Below the pieces are notes generated by a model. The model had not been told where the DNA came from, made no database searches, and worked only from the letters and a program-made list of their open reading frames with translations. This document shows positions 1 through 8,288 of a DNA stretch of 64,000 nucleotides, in pieces. Origin of the DNA: Novakomyces olei (lineage: Eukaryota; Ascomycota; Novakomycetes; Novakomycetales; Novakomycetaceae); assembly GCA_016906335.1 (NCBI GenBank), contig JADEYG010000009.1, positions 1,169,001-1,233,000 of the forward strand. The letters are read 5' to 3'. The first letter of the stretch is position 1; the number at the start of each line of letters is the position of its first letter. Made by a program: the position numbers and the translations under genes.

Positions 1-263
1 AACATAGAAGCTCAATCAACACATAGCAGCTTAACGATGAGACTTAAAAAACTATAATAACAGTAATATGGTAAGAGCTTCAACACAATTAATCATCAAC
101 ATTGTTTTTAAATAATCTTGAGACTAGTTGTTCACAATGAGGGTGTATGTCTTTAATGGAAATGAGTATCTCTACTCATTTAACCACCATAAAGATTGGT
201 TTAATGATTTAGCTAATAAACCTTATTGCCAATCGTACTCGTCTTTTTAAAATTGGTAAGTTG
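1..263. other. AT-rich DNA, nothing recognised
   Basis: I see no coding region, RNA gene or clear repeat here. The sequence is AT-rich intergenic or decayed element DNA. Confidence 0.5.
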
Positions 264-373
264 TGTAGAAATTTAATTTGGCTTGTTGTAGAGAATAGTG
301 TTGTATCTCCTTTTAGCTGTAGCCAGCCTTCCTGTTCTTTTTCTGTGACGTCCAAGCTTGACATATTCCTATA
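264..373 (-). repeat. Short solo LTR of Copia family A, lacking the minisatellite
   Basis: This 110-bp stretch matches both ends of the family A LTR in inverted orientation, with the whole 9-bp minisatellite and its flanks absent. It is bracketed by the 5-bp target duplication AGTTG at 259-263 and 374-378, so it is a complete insertion remnant and not a chance fragment. It shows the lower size limit of this LTR family. Confidence 0.8.
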
Positions 374-378
374 AGTTG

Positions 379-802
379 CTGCGCTTTATTTTCTAAGCCT
401 ACTAAGCTTCATTCGCGAGCAAAATTGACATAAGAGGGGTTAGAGTGGAATTTCTCTTGCTGAAGATCAGATAGGCATGGTTCTTGAGAAACCCCGATAG
501 ATTTTAATTTAACAGACGCCTTCTGCGCGCTTGAGTCTAGAGAAGCTTCTCTCTAATTTTCAAGGTTAAGAGCGCTTTTCTCCTTTAGACTTGTGGAATA
601 TTTATTTTTTTTTGATTATTCCAATGAAGTTGTGTACATGTTTGGGCAAACGATATTTTATACATGAGTTTATTTCGACCTTAATTATTTCATTCTTTTT
701 GGCAATACAGCGGTTTTGTGTCTACTGACTCTAATAAAATGACCTCTTTTTTTATATACATATTTAAACATAGTTGTATATATTCACAATGACAAGTATA
801 AT
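379..802. other. AT-rich DNA without recognised genes
   Basis: No supported coding region. It lies between the solo LTR and Copia A1 and may be decayed element or intergenic sequence. Confidence 0.45.
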
Positions 803-1208
803 TATAGGAATATGTCAAGCTTGGACGTCACAGAAAAAGAACAGCAAGGCTGGCTACAGAAAAGAGGAGGAATGGCTGGAGTGGCTGGAGTGGCTGGAGT
901 GGCTGGAGTGGCTGGAGTGGCTGGAGTGGCTGGAGTGGCTGGAGTGGCTGGAGTGGCTGGAGTGGCTGGAGTGGCTGGAGTGGCTGGAGTGGCTGGAGTG
1001 GCTGGAGTGGCTGGAGTGGCTGGAGTGGCTGGAGTGGCTGGAGTGGCTGGAGTGGCTGAAACTGAGTACAAAGAGGCTTGCGCTACCAAAGTGTAACTCG
1101 GTGGCTGGAACCAAAGAAACTATATAGTACAGCGTCAGTAGACTTAGAAAAGTAGCTAAAAGGAGATACAACACTATTCTTTACAACAAGCCAAATTAAA
1201 TTTCTACA
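803..1208 (+). repeat. 5' LTR of Copia A1
   Basis: The LTR begins TATAGGAA and ends TTCTACA, a non-canonical TA...CA border shared with the other family A and B copies. It contains the 9-bp minisatellite at 872-1059 and is followed directly by the primer-binding site. Several reading frames inside it are only translations of the minisatellite. Confidence 0.85.
872..1059 (+). repeat. 9-bp minisatellite, about 20 copies, inside the LTR
   Basis: Near-perfect tandem copies of GCTGGAGTG fill about 187 bp. Because 9 is a multiple of three, every frame stays open (Ala-Gly-Val, Glu-Trp-Leu and so on). Copy number differs widely between LTRs of this family in the window, from none at 264-373 to about 20 here. 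Confidence 0.95.
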
Positions 1209-1220
1209 GATTAAGAGTCT
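1209..1220 (+). promoter_or_regulatory. Primer-binding site, tRNA-Lys(CUU) anticodon-arm type
   Basis: GATTAAGAGTCT directly follows the LTR and is the reverse complement of AGACTCTTAATC, the conserved anticodon arm of eukaryotic tRNA-Lys(CUU) as I remember it. Priming from the 3' end of a 5' half-tRNA is known for Drosophila copia (initiator Met). The same site is seen in the family B and C elements here. Confidence 0.75.
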
Positions 1221-1233
1221 GAGTTCAGTCAAT

Positions 1234-2241
1234 ATGAGCAAACTCGGGATATTACTCAAGCTCCACGGGCAGGCAGACCTGCCGTACCTCGCAATTCCGC
1301 GATTGGGGAATTTAATCGAGTTTCCCCAATGGAAACAGAAATTGTCGGAGGTGTTGACCACGTACGGGCTTCAGCACGTCATGCCCGATTACAAGGGAGA
1401 AAAAGCTGCGACCGAGGATGTGGCTTACCAGTCAACGATGGCCATACTTCTGCTTACACTAAAGGAAGCTATCTCTGTGCCAGTACTTGACGGACGACCT
1501 GTGCCAAAAGGCGCCAAATCCGGAAATTCTGTTGGCAAATGTCAGCAACGCATTTCAGGAACGAAAATACCGCCTTTTAGTCCAAGTCAGTAGCGAGCTG
1601 TATGGACTAAAAGCACAGAGCTTGGGGGAGGTGGCAGGACTCCACACAAAATTTAATAGTCTGGTCACCAGCTTGGGAGAGCTGCGAAACGACCTTTGTC
1701 AAGAGGAAGTTCTCCAAATTTATCTCAACATGATACGAAATTGCAACTCTTTGAATTCGGAAATTCGTGTTTGGGAACGAGCAAAAAAAGTCCTTCTGAA
1801 GGATATACAAGAAATTGTCGTTGAAGCTACGCAAAGCCACGGCGAAAGCGCCGAAACTGCGCTGACAACGTTCCGCGCCTCTACTTGTCATTACTGCAAA
1901 AAAAGAGGCCATACAGAGGAACGCTGCAGACTTAAAAATAATACTTGTTTTGTCTGTGGAGCAAAGGGCCATTTTAAAAATAATTGTCCTAAAGCAACAA
2001 AACAGATGAATAGTAATAAACTCGGTGAACAATTTTATCAGGATGCCTTTATTAATGCCGTTACACCAAACACCATTAATAAAAATTGGATTCTCGATTG
2101 TGGTGCGTCGCAACACATGACTTATAATAAAACCGACTCAACCAATTTTAAAAAATACAATAGCCATGAAAATCATTTTGTCATAGCTGCCGGAAAAGAA
2201 AAGTTGAGAGTACTGGGCAGTGGGGATATTTCACTTACGAC
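1234..2241 (+). pseudogene. Copia A1 gag and protease start (fossil)
   Basis: The frame encodes a Copia Gag starting MSKLGILLKLHG, with the UBN2-like capsid region and two CCHC knuckles (CHYCKKRGHTEERC and CFVCGAKGHFKNNC). The retropepsin motif LDCGASQHM follows. Gag would form the particle core and bind element RNA; protease would mature Gag-Pol. The frame stops where Copia B1 inserted. The A2 copy at 33470-34057 is the close relative used for comparison. It is a broken fossil. Confidence 0.8.
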
Positions 2242-2423
2242 TGTTGAATCTATAATTTCGAACGTGTTAATTTGAAACGTGTTGTATTCAATTTCGTTAG
2301 CCAACATAGTTCTATCTAGATCTATTTATAGTCTTCTCAATGACAGTCACAATTACCAGGGTAAACTTCATTTTTTTTTTCTAAGTAATCAGCTGCTGCA
2401 CAAGCTTGATATACTTTCCTATA
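2242..2423 (-). repeat. 3' LTR of Copia B1
   Basis: In element sense the LTR starts TATAGGAAAG and ends GATTCAACA, a TA...CA border. The adjacent purine-rich run (CTCCCTCTC on the + strand) is the polypurine tract for plus-strand DNA synthesis. Confidence 0.9.
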
Positions 2424-2430
2424 CTCCCTC

Positions 2431-5400
2431 TCAAGCTTGTAATGATTCAATTCTAGAGTCCCCTTTCACCAGTTTTTGTCGCAAATGTATAAAAATCTTT
2501 TTACACAAAGGCTTTGTTAAAATATCCGCAAGCTGTTCTTTTGTAGATATATAATCAACAATTACTGTGCCGTTTTCCGTTAAATTGCGCAAAAACATAT
2601 ATCGTACATCAAGGTGCTTTAGTCGTCTCATTGGGCTTGTTTTATGCGCAATACAAATTGCGCTTTTGTTGTCGGAGCAAACACGAATTGGAGACTCAAT
2701 TTTTAAAAGCTCCTTGGCCAGGTTGTAGAGACCTAATGTATGCACAATCGCCGTACAAGCACTTATATATTCAGCCTCGCATGTCGATAACGCAACAACT
2801 TTTTGTTTTGTTGACATCCAATGAATTAATGAATTACCCAGAAACAATGCCATTCCCGAAGTGGATTTCCTTTCGTCTCTATCACTTGCGTAGTCGGCAT
2901 CGCAATAAACTTTCATGACTGGTTCAACCGAATTGCTTTGATATTCCAGTCCCTTGTCTTTTGTATCCCTTAAATAAGCCGTGATACATTGAACCAGTTC
3001 GAGACATTCATCTGTAGGCTTTTCTTGATATCTTGCTGCGTGGGATACAGCGAAGGATATATCTGGCCGAGTGCATCTGCTTATCCAAAGTAGCATGCCA
3101 ATCCATTTGCGGTACTTTTCATTGTTTATAGGTTTCCCATTCAATTCCACGTAATTCCTTATGGGAATTCGTTTTTTAGGCAAGTCGTAGCAATCGAATT
3201 CTTTAATTATTTTTGTAATTGCTGCCTTCTGACTTATTTTCAAATTTCCAATTTTCTGATCATAACAAAATTCCATCCCAAGAAATTGATGAATCTCACC
3301 CAAATCTTTGACCTTAAATGCTCTTTGTAATTTTTCCTTTGTTCGTTTCATTTCATTTAAATTCTCGCCCATAATAATAATGTCATCAACATAAATAAGC
3401 AAAAATAAATTACCTTGGGAGCTGTATAGTATACAGTCTTCGACCTTCGATTCCATAAATCCAATTTCCATTAACACTGTAAAAAGCTTTTTGTACCAAC
3501 ATCTAGGGGCCTGTTTTAAACCGTAGAGCGATCTTTTCAATTTGCATACTTTTCCTGTTCCGTCGTCGAATCCTTCTGGTTGTTTCATATAAACGCATTC
3601 TTCTAATTCGCCGTTTAAGAATGCAGTTGTAACATCCATCTGATGAATATTCCATTTTTGCATTGCTCCATAAGCCAGTAAAGTGCGAAATGATTCTAAG
3701 GACATGGTCGGGGCGTATGTCGCTTGATAATCTACTCCCTCACGCTGACCAAATCCCTTTGCAACCAATCGTGCTCGGTAACGTCCAACTTCCCCATCAA
3801 CATTTGCTTTAGCTTTAAAGACCCATCGATTTCCAATGACATTAGCTCCCTCTGGCGCGCTCACTAGTACCCAAGCGTCATTTTCTTTCATTGCGTCCAA
3901 TTCTGTCTTCATCGCTAATTCCCATTCTGATGCTTGCACGCTTTCTCTAGCTTGTTTCGTATTTGTAGGCTCAATTATACTGTCAATACTAATATGCGCA
4001 TGATCGTATGGTCCTGGCAAACTACGTATTCGGGTTGAGCGTCTTTTACCATCGTCGGTCCATTTAGTTCCAAGCTCCTCCGTTTGCAATTCGGATAATT
4101 CAGAATTGTCATTAATTTTTGGACTCATATTTTCTAGAGTATCTTCAAAACTTTGTTCCGATGCGTCCGAATAATTTTCAATTTCCTCGTCAATTTGCTC
4201 GTCAATTTGCTCGTCATTTTGCTCGTCATTTTGCTCGTTATTTTCCTCGTTATTTTCCTCGTTATTTTCAATTTGTATACCCTGCTGAAATTCAGACACA
4301 TTTGACTGTTGCAAATTATTGACAGTAGAAATATCATTTCCAAGTGCTGGAATAAATGTTGTATTTTCAGAGCTGTTGATGGATTTATTTTCCACAGTTT
4401 CATAAAATTCTGTTTCTTTAAATATTACATCCCTTGAAACAACAATTTTGTTCCTTGACGTATTCCAAAGTCGATAAGCTTTAGCATTGGATTGATACCC
4501 TACAAAGATATGGGGTTCACTTCTAGCATCCAATTTTCTTATATCGTTATGTTTGTTCAGGACATATGCAATGCATCCAAACACTCTCAAATGATCTAAT
4601 AACGGAGGCTTTCCAAATATCATCTCATATGGTGTTTTATTAATTATTCTGCTTGGGCTCCGATTTTTCAAATACACACAGGCATTGACCGCCTCATCCC
4701 ATAGCTTTTGTGGAGTCTTCCTTTGAATCATTGTAGACCTGACCCTGTCAAGAATTGTTCTATTCGCCCTTTCTGCAACTCCATTTTGCTGCGGCGTATA
4801 AGGTGCGGATTTTTCATGAACAATGCCATTTTCGTTTGTAAACTTTTCGAAAGATTTATTAATATACTCGCCTCCATTGTCACTCCGAAATCTTTTGACC
4901 TTAATTCCAAATTGCGTGTAAATCATTTTGATCAAATTCTGAAAACAATCATTCACTTCGAATTTATAATTGATTGTGTTGACAAAAGTGTACCCACTGT
5001 TATCATCAATAAAAGTGACAAAATAACGATGACCAAGCGCTGATACTGGAAACGGCCCACAAACATCACTGTGCAATAATTCAAATTTGTCGGTTGCTCT
5101 CATTCGTCCTTCTGGGAATGGCTGGCGCGCCATTTTTCCTTCAATGCAACTTTCACAACCAACATTTAAGTTGCTTCTATTAACTTCGTGTTGTATTTTC
5201 CCAGCACCAAGTCCTTTGGCGAGTTCAACCATATATCTCTCATTTAAATGCATTAATCGTTCATGCCAAAGATTTTGTCTGTCCTTTTTTGTAGCATATA
5301 GTGCAAGCATCTTTTTTTTAGGGGCATGGTCAACAGTTTTTGTATCAACAGGATACAAATTATTTTCTTTATCAAAGTCTCCAAGCTTTCTTCCAGTTGT

Positions 5401-6552
5401 GTCATAAAGTACAGCTTTGCCTTCTGTGAAATAAACCGATATATGCTCATTATCGAGTGCGCCAAGTGAGATTAAATTGAAACCAAGCGATGGTACCCAC
5501 AAGACATTTTTCAATAAAACTTGGTTATCCTCAGACAAATTTAAACTTATATTTCCGTATCCCAATGCTCTTAATTTTTCTTTTCCCGCAGCAAGTACAA
5601 AATGATGTTCATCACTATTATAACGTTTTAGATTGGTGAAGGCCAATTTATTGTCCGTCATGTGCTGCGATGCTCCACAGTCAAGAATCCATTTTGTGCT
5701 GATACTTTTGGAAATACTTGAAGACTTTATAAATGCCACACGATAGTAATGTTCAGACAATTTATTACTATCAGTTCTTCTCAAATTTTTGTCACAGTCC
5801 GCTCTGAAATGACCTTTCTCACCACAAATAAAACAGCTGCGATTTTTGAATCTGCAGTTAGTTTCGGTATGACCCTTTTTCTTGCAATATTTGCATATCG
5901 CAACACGAGAGGCTGCCAACGCCATTTCCGAGCTTAAGTTATCTCCATTATCTCCTAGCATTGCTTCAAGTACAATTTCTTGTACTTCTTTGAGATTAAT
6001 ATTCTTCGAACGCTCCCAGATACGTATCTCACTTTTGAGCGACTCGCAACCTTTTATCATATTTAGGTATATTTGACAAACTTCTTCAGCATGTAGGTCC
6101 TTTCGCAACTCGCGTAAACTCAGGATGAGACTGTTAAATCGTGTATTCAGTTCCGCAATTTGTCCCAAACCTTGTGTATGCAGTCCATACAGTTCGCCTG
6201 TAACTTGAACGATTAAGCGGTATCTTCTATCCAAGAAGACGGCATCAATGCTGGAGAGCAGTGATTTCGGTGTCAATGCCTTTTGACAAACATCGTCAAG
6301 GACTGGAACCGAAATTATCTCCTTAAGAGTAAGGAGAAGCATAGCCGACGTAGATTTGTAGCCGATATCGTCGGTAAAATTCCCTTCAACTGAGGCATTT
6401 GGCATCACGTGTGCCAGTCCGTAAGTCTCAAGAATTCCGCCCAATTTCGATTTCCACTGAGGATACTCGATCAAGTTAGTCAACCTTGGAATAACCAGGA
6501 ACGGCAAATCTCCATTTCCATGAGGTTTGAAAACCACTCCCGTGCTGCTCAT
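2431..6552 (-). CDS. Copia B1 Gag-Pol polyprotein (1373 aa)
   Basis: A single frame starting MSSTGVVFKPHG carries all Copia parts in order. These are the Gag capsid region (1-210), two CCHC zinc knuckles (about 218-255), retropepsin LDCGAS (about 290), and the HHCC and DDE integrase (about 420-650). An acidic Asn/Glu linker follows (about 760-830), then reverse transcriptase with YVDD (about 1050) and RNase H (about 1200-1330). The stop lies just before the polypurine tract. Gag-Pol in one frame is usual for Copia. No break is visible, so this copy looks whole. It is 99% or so alike, by eye, to B2 at 10616-15096. Confidence 0.93.
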   Translation of the reverse strand: MSSTGVVFKPHGNGDLPFLVIPRLTNLIEYPQWKSKLGGILETYGLAHVMPNASVEGNFTDDIGYKSTSAMLLLTLKEIISVPVLDDVCQKALTPKSLLSSIDAVFLDRRYRLIVQVTGELYGLHTQGLGQIAELNTRFNSLILSLRELRKDLHAEEVCQIYLNMIKGCESLKSEIRIWERSKNINLKEVQEIVLEAMLGDNGDNLSSEMALAASRVAICKYCKKKGHTETNCRFKNRSCFICGEKGHFRADCDKNLRRTDSNKLSEHYYRVAFIKSSSISKSISTKWILDCGASQHMTDNKLAFTNLKRYNSDEHHFVLAAGKEKLRALGYGNISLNLSEDNQVLLKNVLWVPSLGFNLISLGALDNEHISVYFTEGKAVLYDTTGRKLGDFDKENNLYPVDTKTVDHAPKKKMLALYATKKDRQNLWHERLMHLNERYMVELAKGLGAGKIQHEVNRSNLNVGCESCIEGKMARQPFPEGRMRATDKFELLHSDVCGPFPVSALGHRYFVTFIDDNSGYTFVNTINYKFEVNDCFQNLIKMIYTQFGIKVKRFRSDNGGEYINKSFEKFTNENGIVHEKSAPYTPQQNGVAERANRTILDRVRSTMIQRKTPQKLWDEAVNACVYLKNRSPSRIINKTPYEMIFGKPPLLDHLRVFGCIAYVLNKHNDIRKLDARSEPHIFVGYQSNAKAYRLWNTSRNKIVVSRDVIFKETEFYETVENKSINSSENTTFIPALGNDISTVNNLQQSNVSEFQQGIQIENNEENNEENNEQNDEQNDEQIDEQIDEEIENYSDASEQSFEDTLENMSPKINDNSELSELQTEELGTKWTDDGKRRSTRIRSLPGPYDHAHISIDSIIEPTNTKQARESVQASEWELAMKTELDAMKENDAWVLVSAPEGANVIGNRWVFKAKANVDGEVGRYRARLVAKGFGQREGVDYQATYAPTMSLESFRTLLAYGAMQKWNIHQMDVTTAFLNGELEECVYMKQPEGFDDGTGKVCKLKRSLYGLKQAPRCWYKKLFTVLMEIGFMESKVEDCILYSSQGNLFLLIYVDDIIIMGENLNEMKRTKEKLQRAFKVKDLGEIHQFLGMEFCYDQKIGNLKISQKAAITKIIKEFDCYDLPKKRIPIRNYVELNGKPINNEKYRKWIGMLLWISRCTRPDISFAVSHAARYQEKPTDECLELVQCITAYLRDTKDKGLEYQSNSVEPVMKVYCDADYASDRDERKSTSGMALFLGNSLIHWMSTKQKVVALSTCEAEYISACTAIVHTLGLYNLAKELLKIESPIRVCSDNKSAICIAHKTSPMRRLKHLDVRYMFLRNLTENGTVIVDYISTKEQLADILTKPLCKKIFIHLRQKLVKGDSRIESLQA
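4170..4275 (-). repeat. 12-bp tandem repeat in the B1 integrase-RT linker
   Basis: Repeats of the type GCTCGTCAATTT/GCTCGTCATTTT encode an Asn/Asp-Glu-Gln-rich acidic run between integrase and reverse transcriptase. Copy B2 (12548-12615) has fewer units, so the linker length differs between two otherwise near-identical copies. The unit is a multiple of three, so the frame is kept. Confidence 0.85.
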
Positions 6553-6557
6553 GTTTC

Positions 6558-6569
6558 AGACTCTTAATC
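6558..6569 (-). promoter_or_regulatory. Primer-binding site of Copia B1, tRNA-Lys(CUU) type
   Basis: In element sense the LTR end TCAACA is followed at once by GATTAAGAGTCT, the same half-tRNA site as in Copia A and C. Confidence 0.75.
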
Positions 6570-6750
6570 TGTTGAATCTATAATTTCGAACGTGTTAATT
6601 TGAAACGTGTTGTATTCAATTTCGTTAGCCAACATAGTTCTATCTAGATCTATTTATAGTCTTCTCAATGACAGTCACAATTACCAGGGTAAACTTCATT
6701 TTTTTTTCTAAGTAATCAGCTGCTGCACAAGCTTGATATACTTTCCTATA
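6570..6750 (-). repeat. 5' LTR of Copia B1
   Basis: 181 bp, matching the 3' LTR except for the length of a T run. It is followed on the right by the target duplication ACGAC and the continuation of Copia A1. Confidence 0.9.
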
Positions 6751-6755
6751 ACGAC

Positions 6756-7348
6756 GTCCCAAAACAAACAATTTATTTTGAAAAATGTGCTGTGGGTTCC
6801 CCAACTGGGGTACAATTTAATTTCACTTGGCGCATTAGACACAGAATTAATTTCTGTCACATTTGATAATGGAAAAGCTACACTGTTTAAGACACAGAAT
6901 AAAGAAGTGCTTGAAACATTTGAGAAAGAAAATAACCTTTATCCCCTTCGGACAAAACAAATTGGTTATATTGCAGAAAACAAAGCTCTTGCGATAAGTG
7001 TTCCTGAGAAACAAAAATTATGGCACGACCGCTTAATGCACTTGAACGAAAATTATATGATAAAACTCGCTAAAGGCCTTGGAGCAGGAAAAATACAACA
7101 AGACCTTGACAAGACAAATATAAAAGTTAAATGCGAAAGTTGTATCAAAGGAAAAATGGCACGCCAACCATTTCCAGAAGGACGCCTAAGAGCAGAAACA
7201 AAGTTTGAATTACTGCACAGTGATGTATGTGGACCATTTCCAGTTTCAGCTTCAGGGAAATGTTACTTTGTTACGTTGATTGATGATTTAACCGGATATA
7301 CATTTTTATTCACAATCGCCAATAAATTTGACGTTAACAATTGCATAC
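6756..7348 (+). pseudogene. Copia A1 integrase N-terminal part (fossil)
   Basis: The frame continues A1 beyond B1. It shows the protease-integrase spacer (LWVPQLGYNLISLGAL), the HHCC zinc region (WHDRLMHLNE and CESCIKGKMA) and the beginning of the integrase core with HSDVCGPFPVSA. The sequence then passes into family C LTR debris at about 7349. Confidence 0.8.
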
Positions 7349-7923
7349 AAAATATTTATAGACATTTTCCCCACTGTTGGTTTTGTGTGTTCATTAGAGT
7401 TGCTTTGAAATGTGTCAAGAGTAGAAAACAAAATTGAGCAGGTTTGCAGTCAATCAGAAAACACACTACAACAAATCCACCTGAAAAGGCAAATTGCTTT
7501 ATAACAGATGGGTTTAAAAAATCAAGACCAAAACAGAAGACACCATCGACAGATACAGATCATGATTGGTTGCAAGAGGTTTTAGTCAACAGGAAGGGAT
7601 GTAGTTGTGAGCAATTTATGATTGTTAATATTGTTAATTAATTTGTTGCTCGACTATTTATTTATATACGTTTCCCCCTCTGTGGCTTAGATGTATTTAT
7701 CAGAGTATTTTGAGAATGTACCAAGAGTAGTTTGGGAATGTGCCAAGAGTGCGATAAGAAAATTGAGTAGGTTGGCACCCAATCAGAAAACACGTTACAA
7801 CACATAGTTGGTGCGTATGTATCGACAAAGTCAATTCCTTCCCGTTGACTAAAGCCTCGCGCAACCAATCGTGCTCTGTATCTTTCAATGGTTCCGTCTG
7901 TCTTGGTCTTAATTTTATAAACC
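7349..7923. repeat. Scrambled family C LTRs and two opposed Copia RT pieces
   Basis: In order: a partial family C LTR (7349-7482), a + strand Copia reverse transcriptase start (about 7483-7599), a family C LTR (7600-7802), and the same RT start on the minus strand (about 7805-7918, with LVARGFSQREG and YAPTM). The two RT pieces form an imperfect inverted repeat of about 110 bp around the LTR. The minus-strand piece belongs to the large Copia C; the + strand piece has an unknown origin. No target duplication was seen for the 7600-7802 LTR. Confidence 0.7.
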
Positions 7924-8283
7924 TGTTATAACTGTGGAAATTACTCACTGTTATAACTTTTAGATTAATTAAATCTACCCTTAAACTATGGAAAACCTTG
8001 TCCTTTTATAGACTTCAAGGCTCAGCTCTTATCTTCGTAATTTGCCAAGAGATAGGATCAAGACTTTCCTATCAATTAGTAATCAGATAGGATCAGAAGT
8101 AACCGATCAATTAGTAATCACCTTATCATTGATAAGATACAGATACCCGATCAGTGGCTTGATTTAATGATTAGTAATTAAATATTCCTCCAAATCGGTT
8201 AAATTCCGTATTTGGAGTGAATTAATTTAATTTAATTATGTCATTTCTAATTTTATTTTTACTATCTACACTATGGCCTAACA
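7924..8283 (-). repeat. Solo LTR, family E
   Basis: 360 bp with TG...CA ends and the target duplication AAACC at 7919-7923 and 8284-8288, inserted in Copia C reverse transcriptase. A TATAAAAG box read on the minus strand sets the orientation. Another family E solo LTR lies at 35039-35363. Confidence 0.9.
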
Positions 8284-8288
8284 AAACC

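Larger units (their letters stand above)
2242..6750 (-). mobile_element. Copia element B1, looks whole
   Basis: A 4.5-kb Ty1/Copia element on the minus strand inside A1. It has LTRs of 181-182 bp (6570-6750 is 5', 2242-2423 is 3') that differ mainly in a poly-T run. A primer-binding site is at 6558-6569, one uninterrupted Gag-Pol frame of 1373 codons follows, and a polypurine tract lies at 2424-2432. The 5-bp target duplication ACGAC sits at 2237-2241 and 6751-6755. The near-identical LTRs and open frame indicate a very recent insertion. Confidence 0.95.
803..7348 (+). mobile_element. Copia element A1 (Ty1/Copia), split by Copia B1
   Basis: A1 is a + strand Ty1/Copia fossil. It has a 5' LTR (803-1208), a primer-binding site (1209-1220), gag with two CCHC zinc knuckles and a protease start (1234-2241). 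After the nested Copia B1 (2242-6750) come the pre-integrase zinc region and the start of integrase (6756-7348). Reverse transcriptase, RNase H and the 3' LTR are missing because the element ends at 7348 against family C LTR debris. It is broken: one nested insertion, loss of its 3' half, and at least one further break in gag. B1 looks young, so A1 is older than B1. Confidence 0.85.

Noticed and set aside
774-1174. Long Glu-Trp-Leu, Ala-Gly-Val and Ser-His-Ser frames on both strands as genes
   Set aside because: They are translations of the 9-bp minisatellite in all frames. Only the frame continuous with Copia pol in A2 and A5 is worth discussion.
2631-2918. + strand frames inside Copia B1 and B2 (2279-2918, 4708-5407, 10714-11289, 13054-13753)
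   Set aside because: Shadows of the minus-strand Gag-Pol; present only because B1 and B2 are near-identical.
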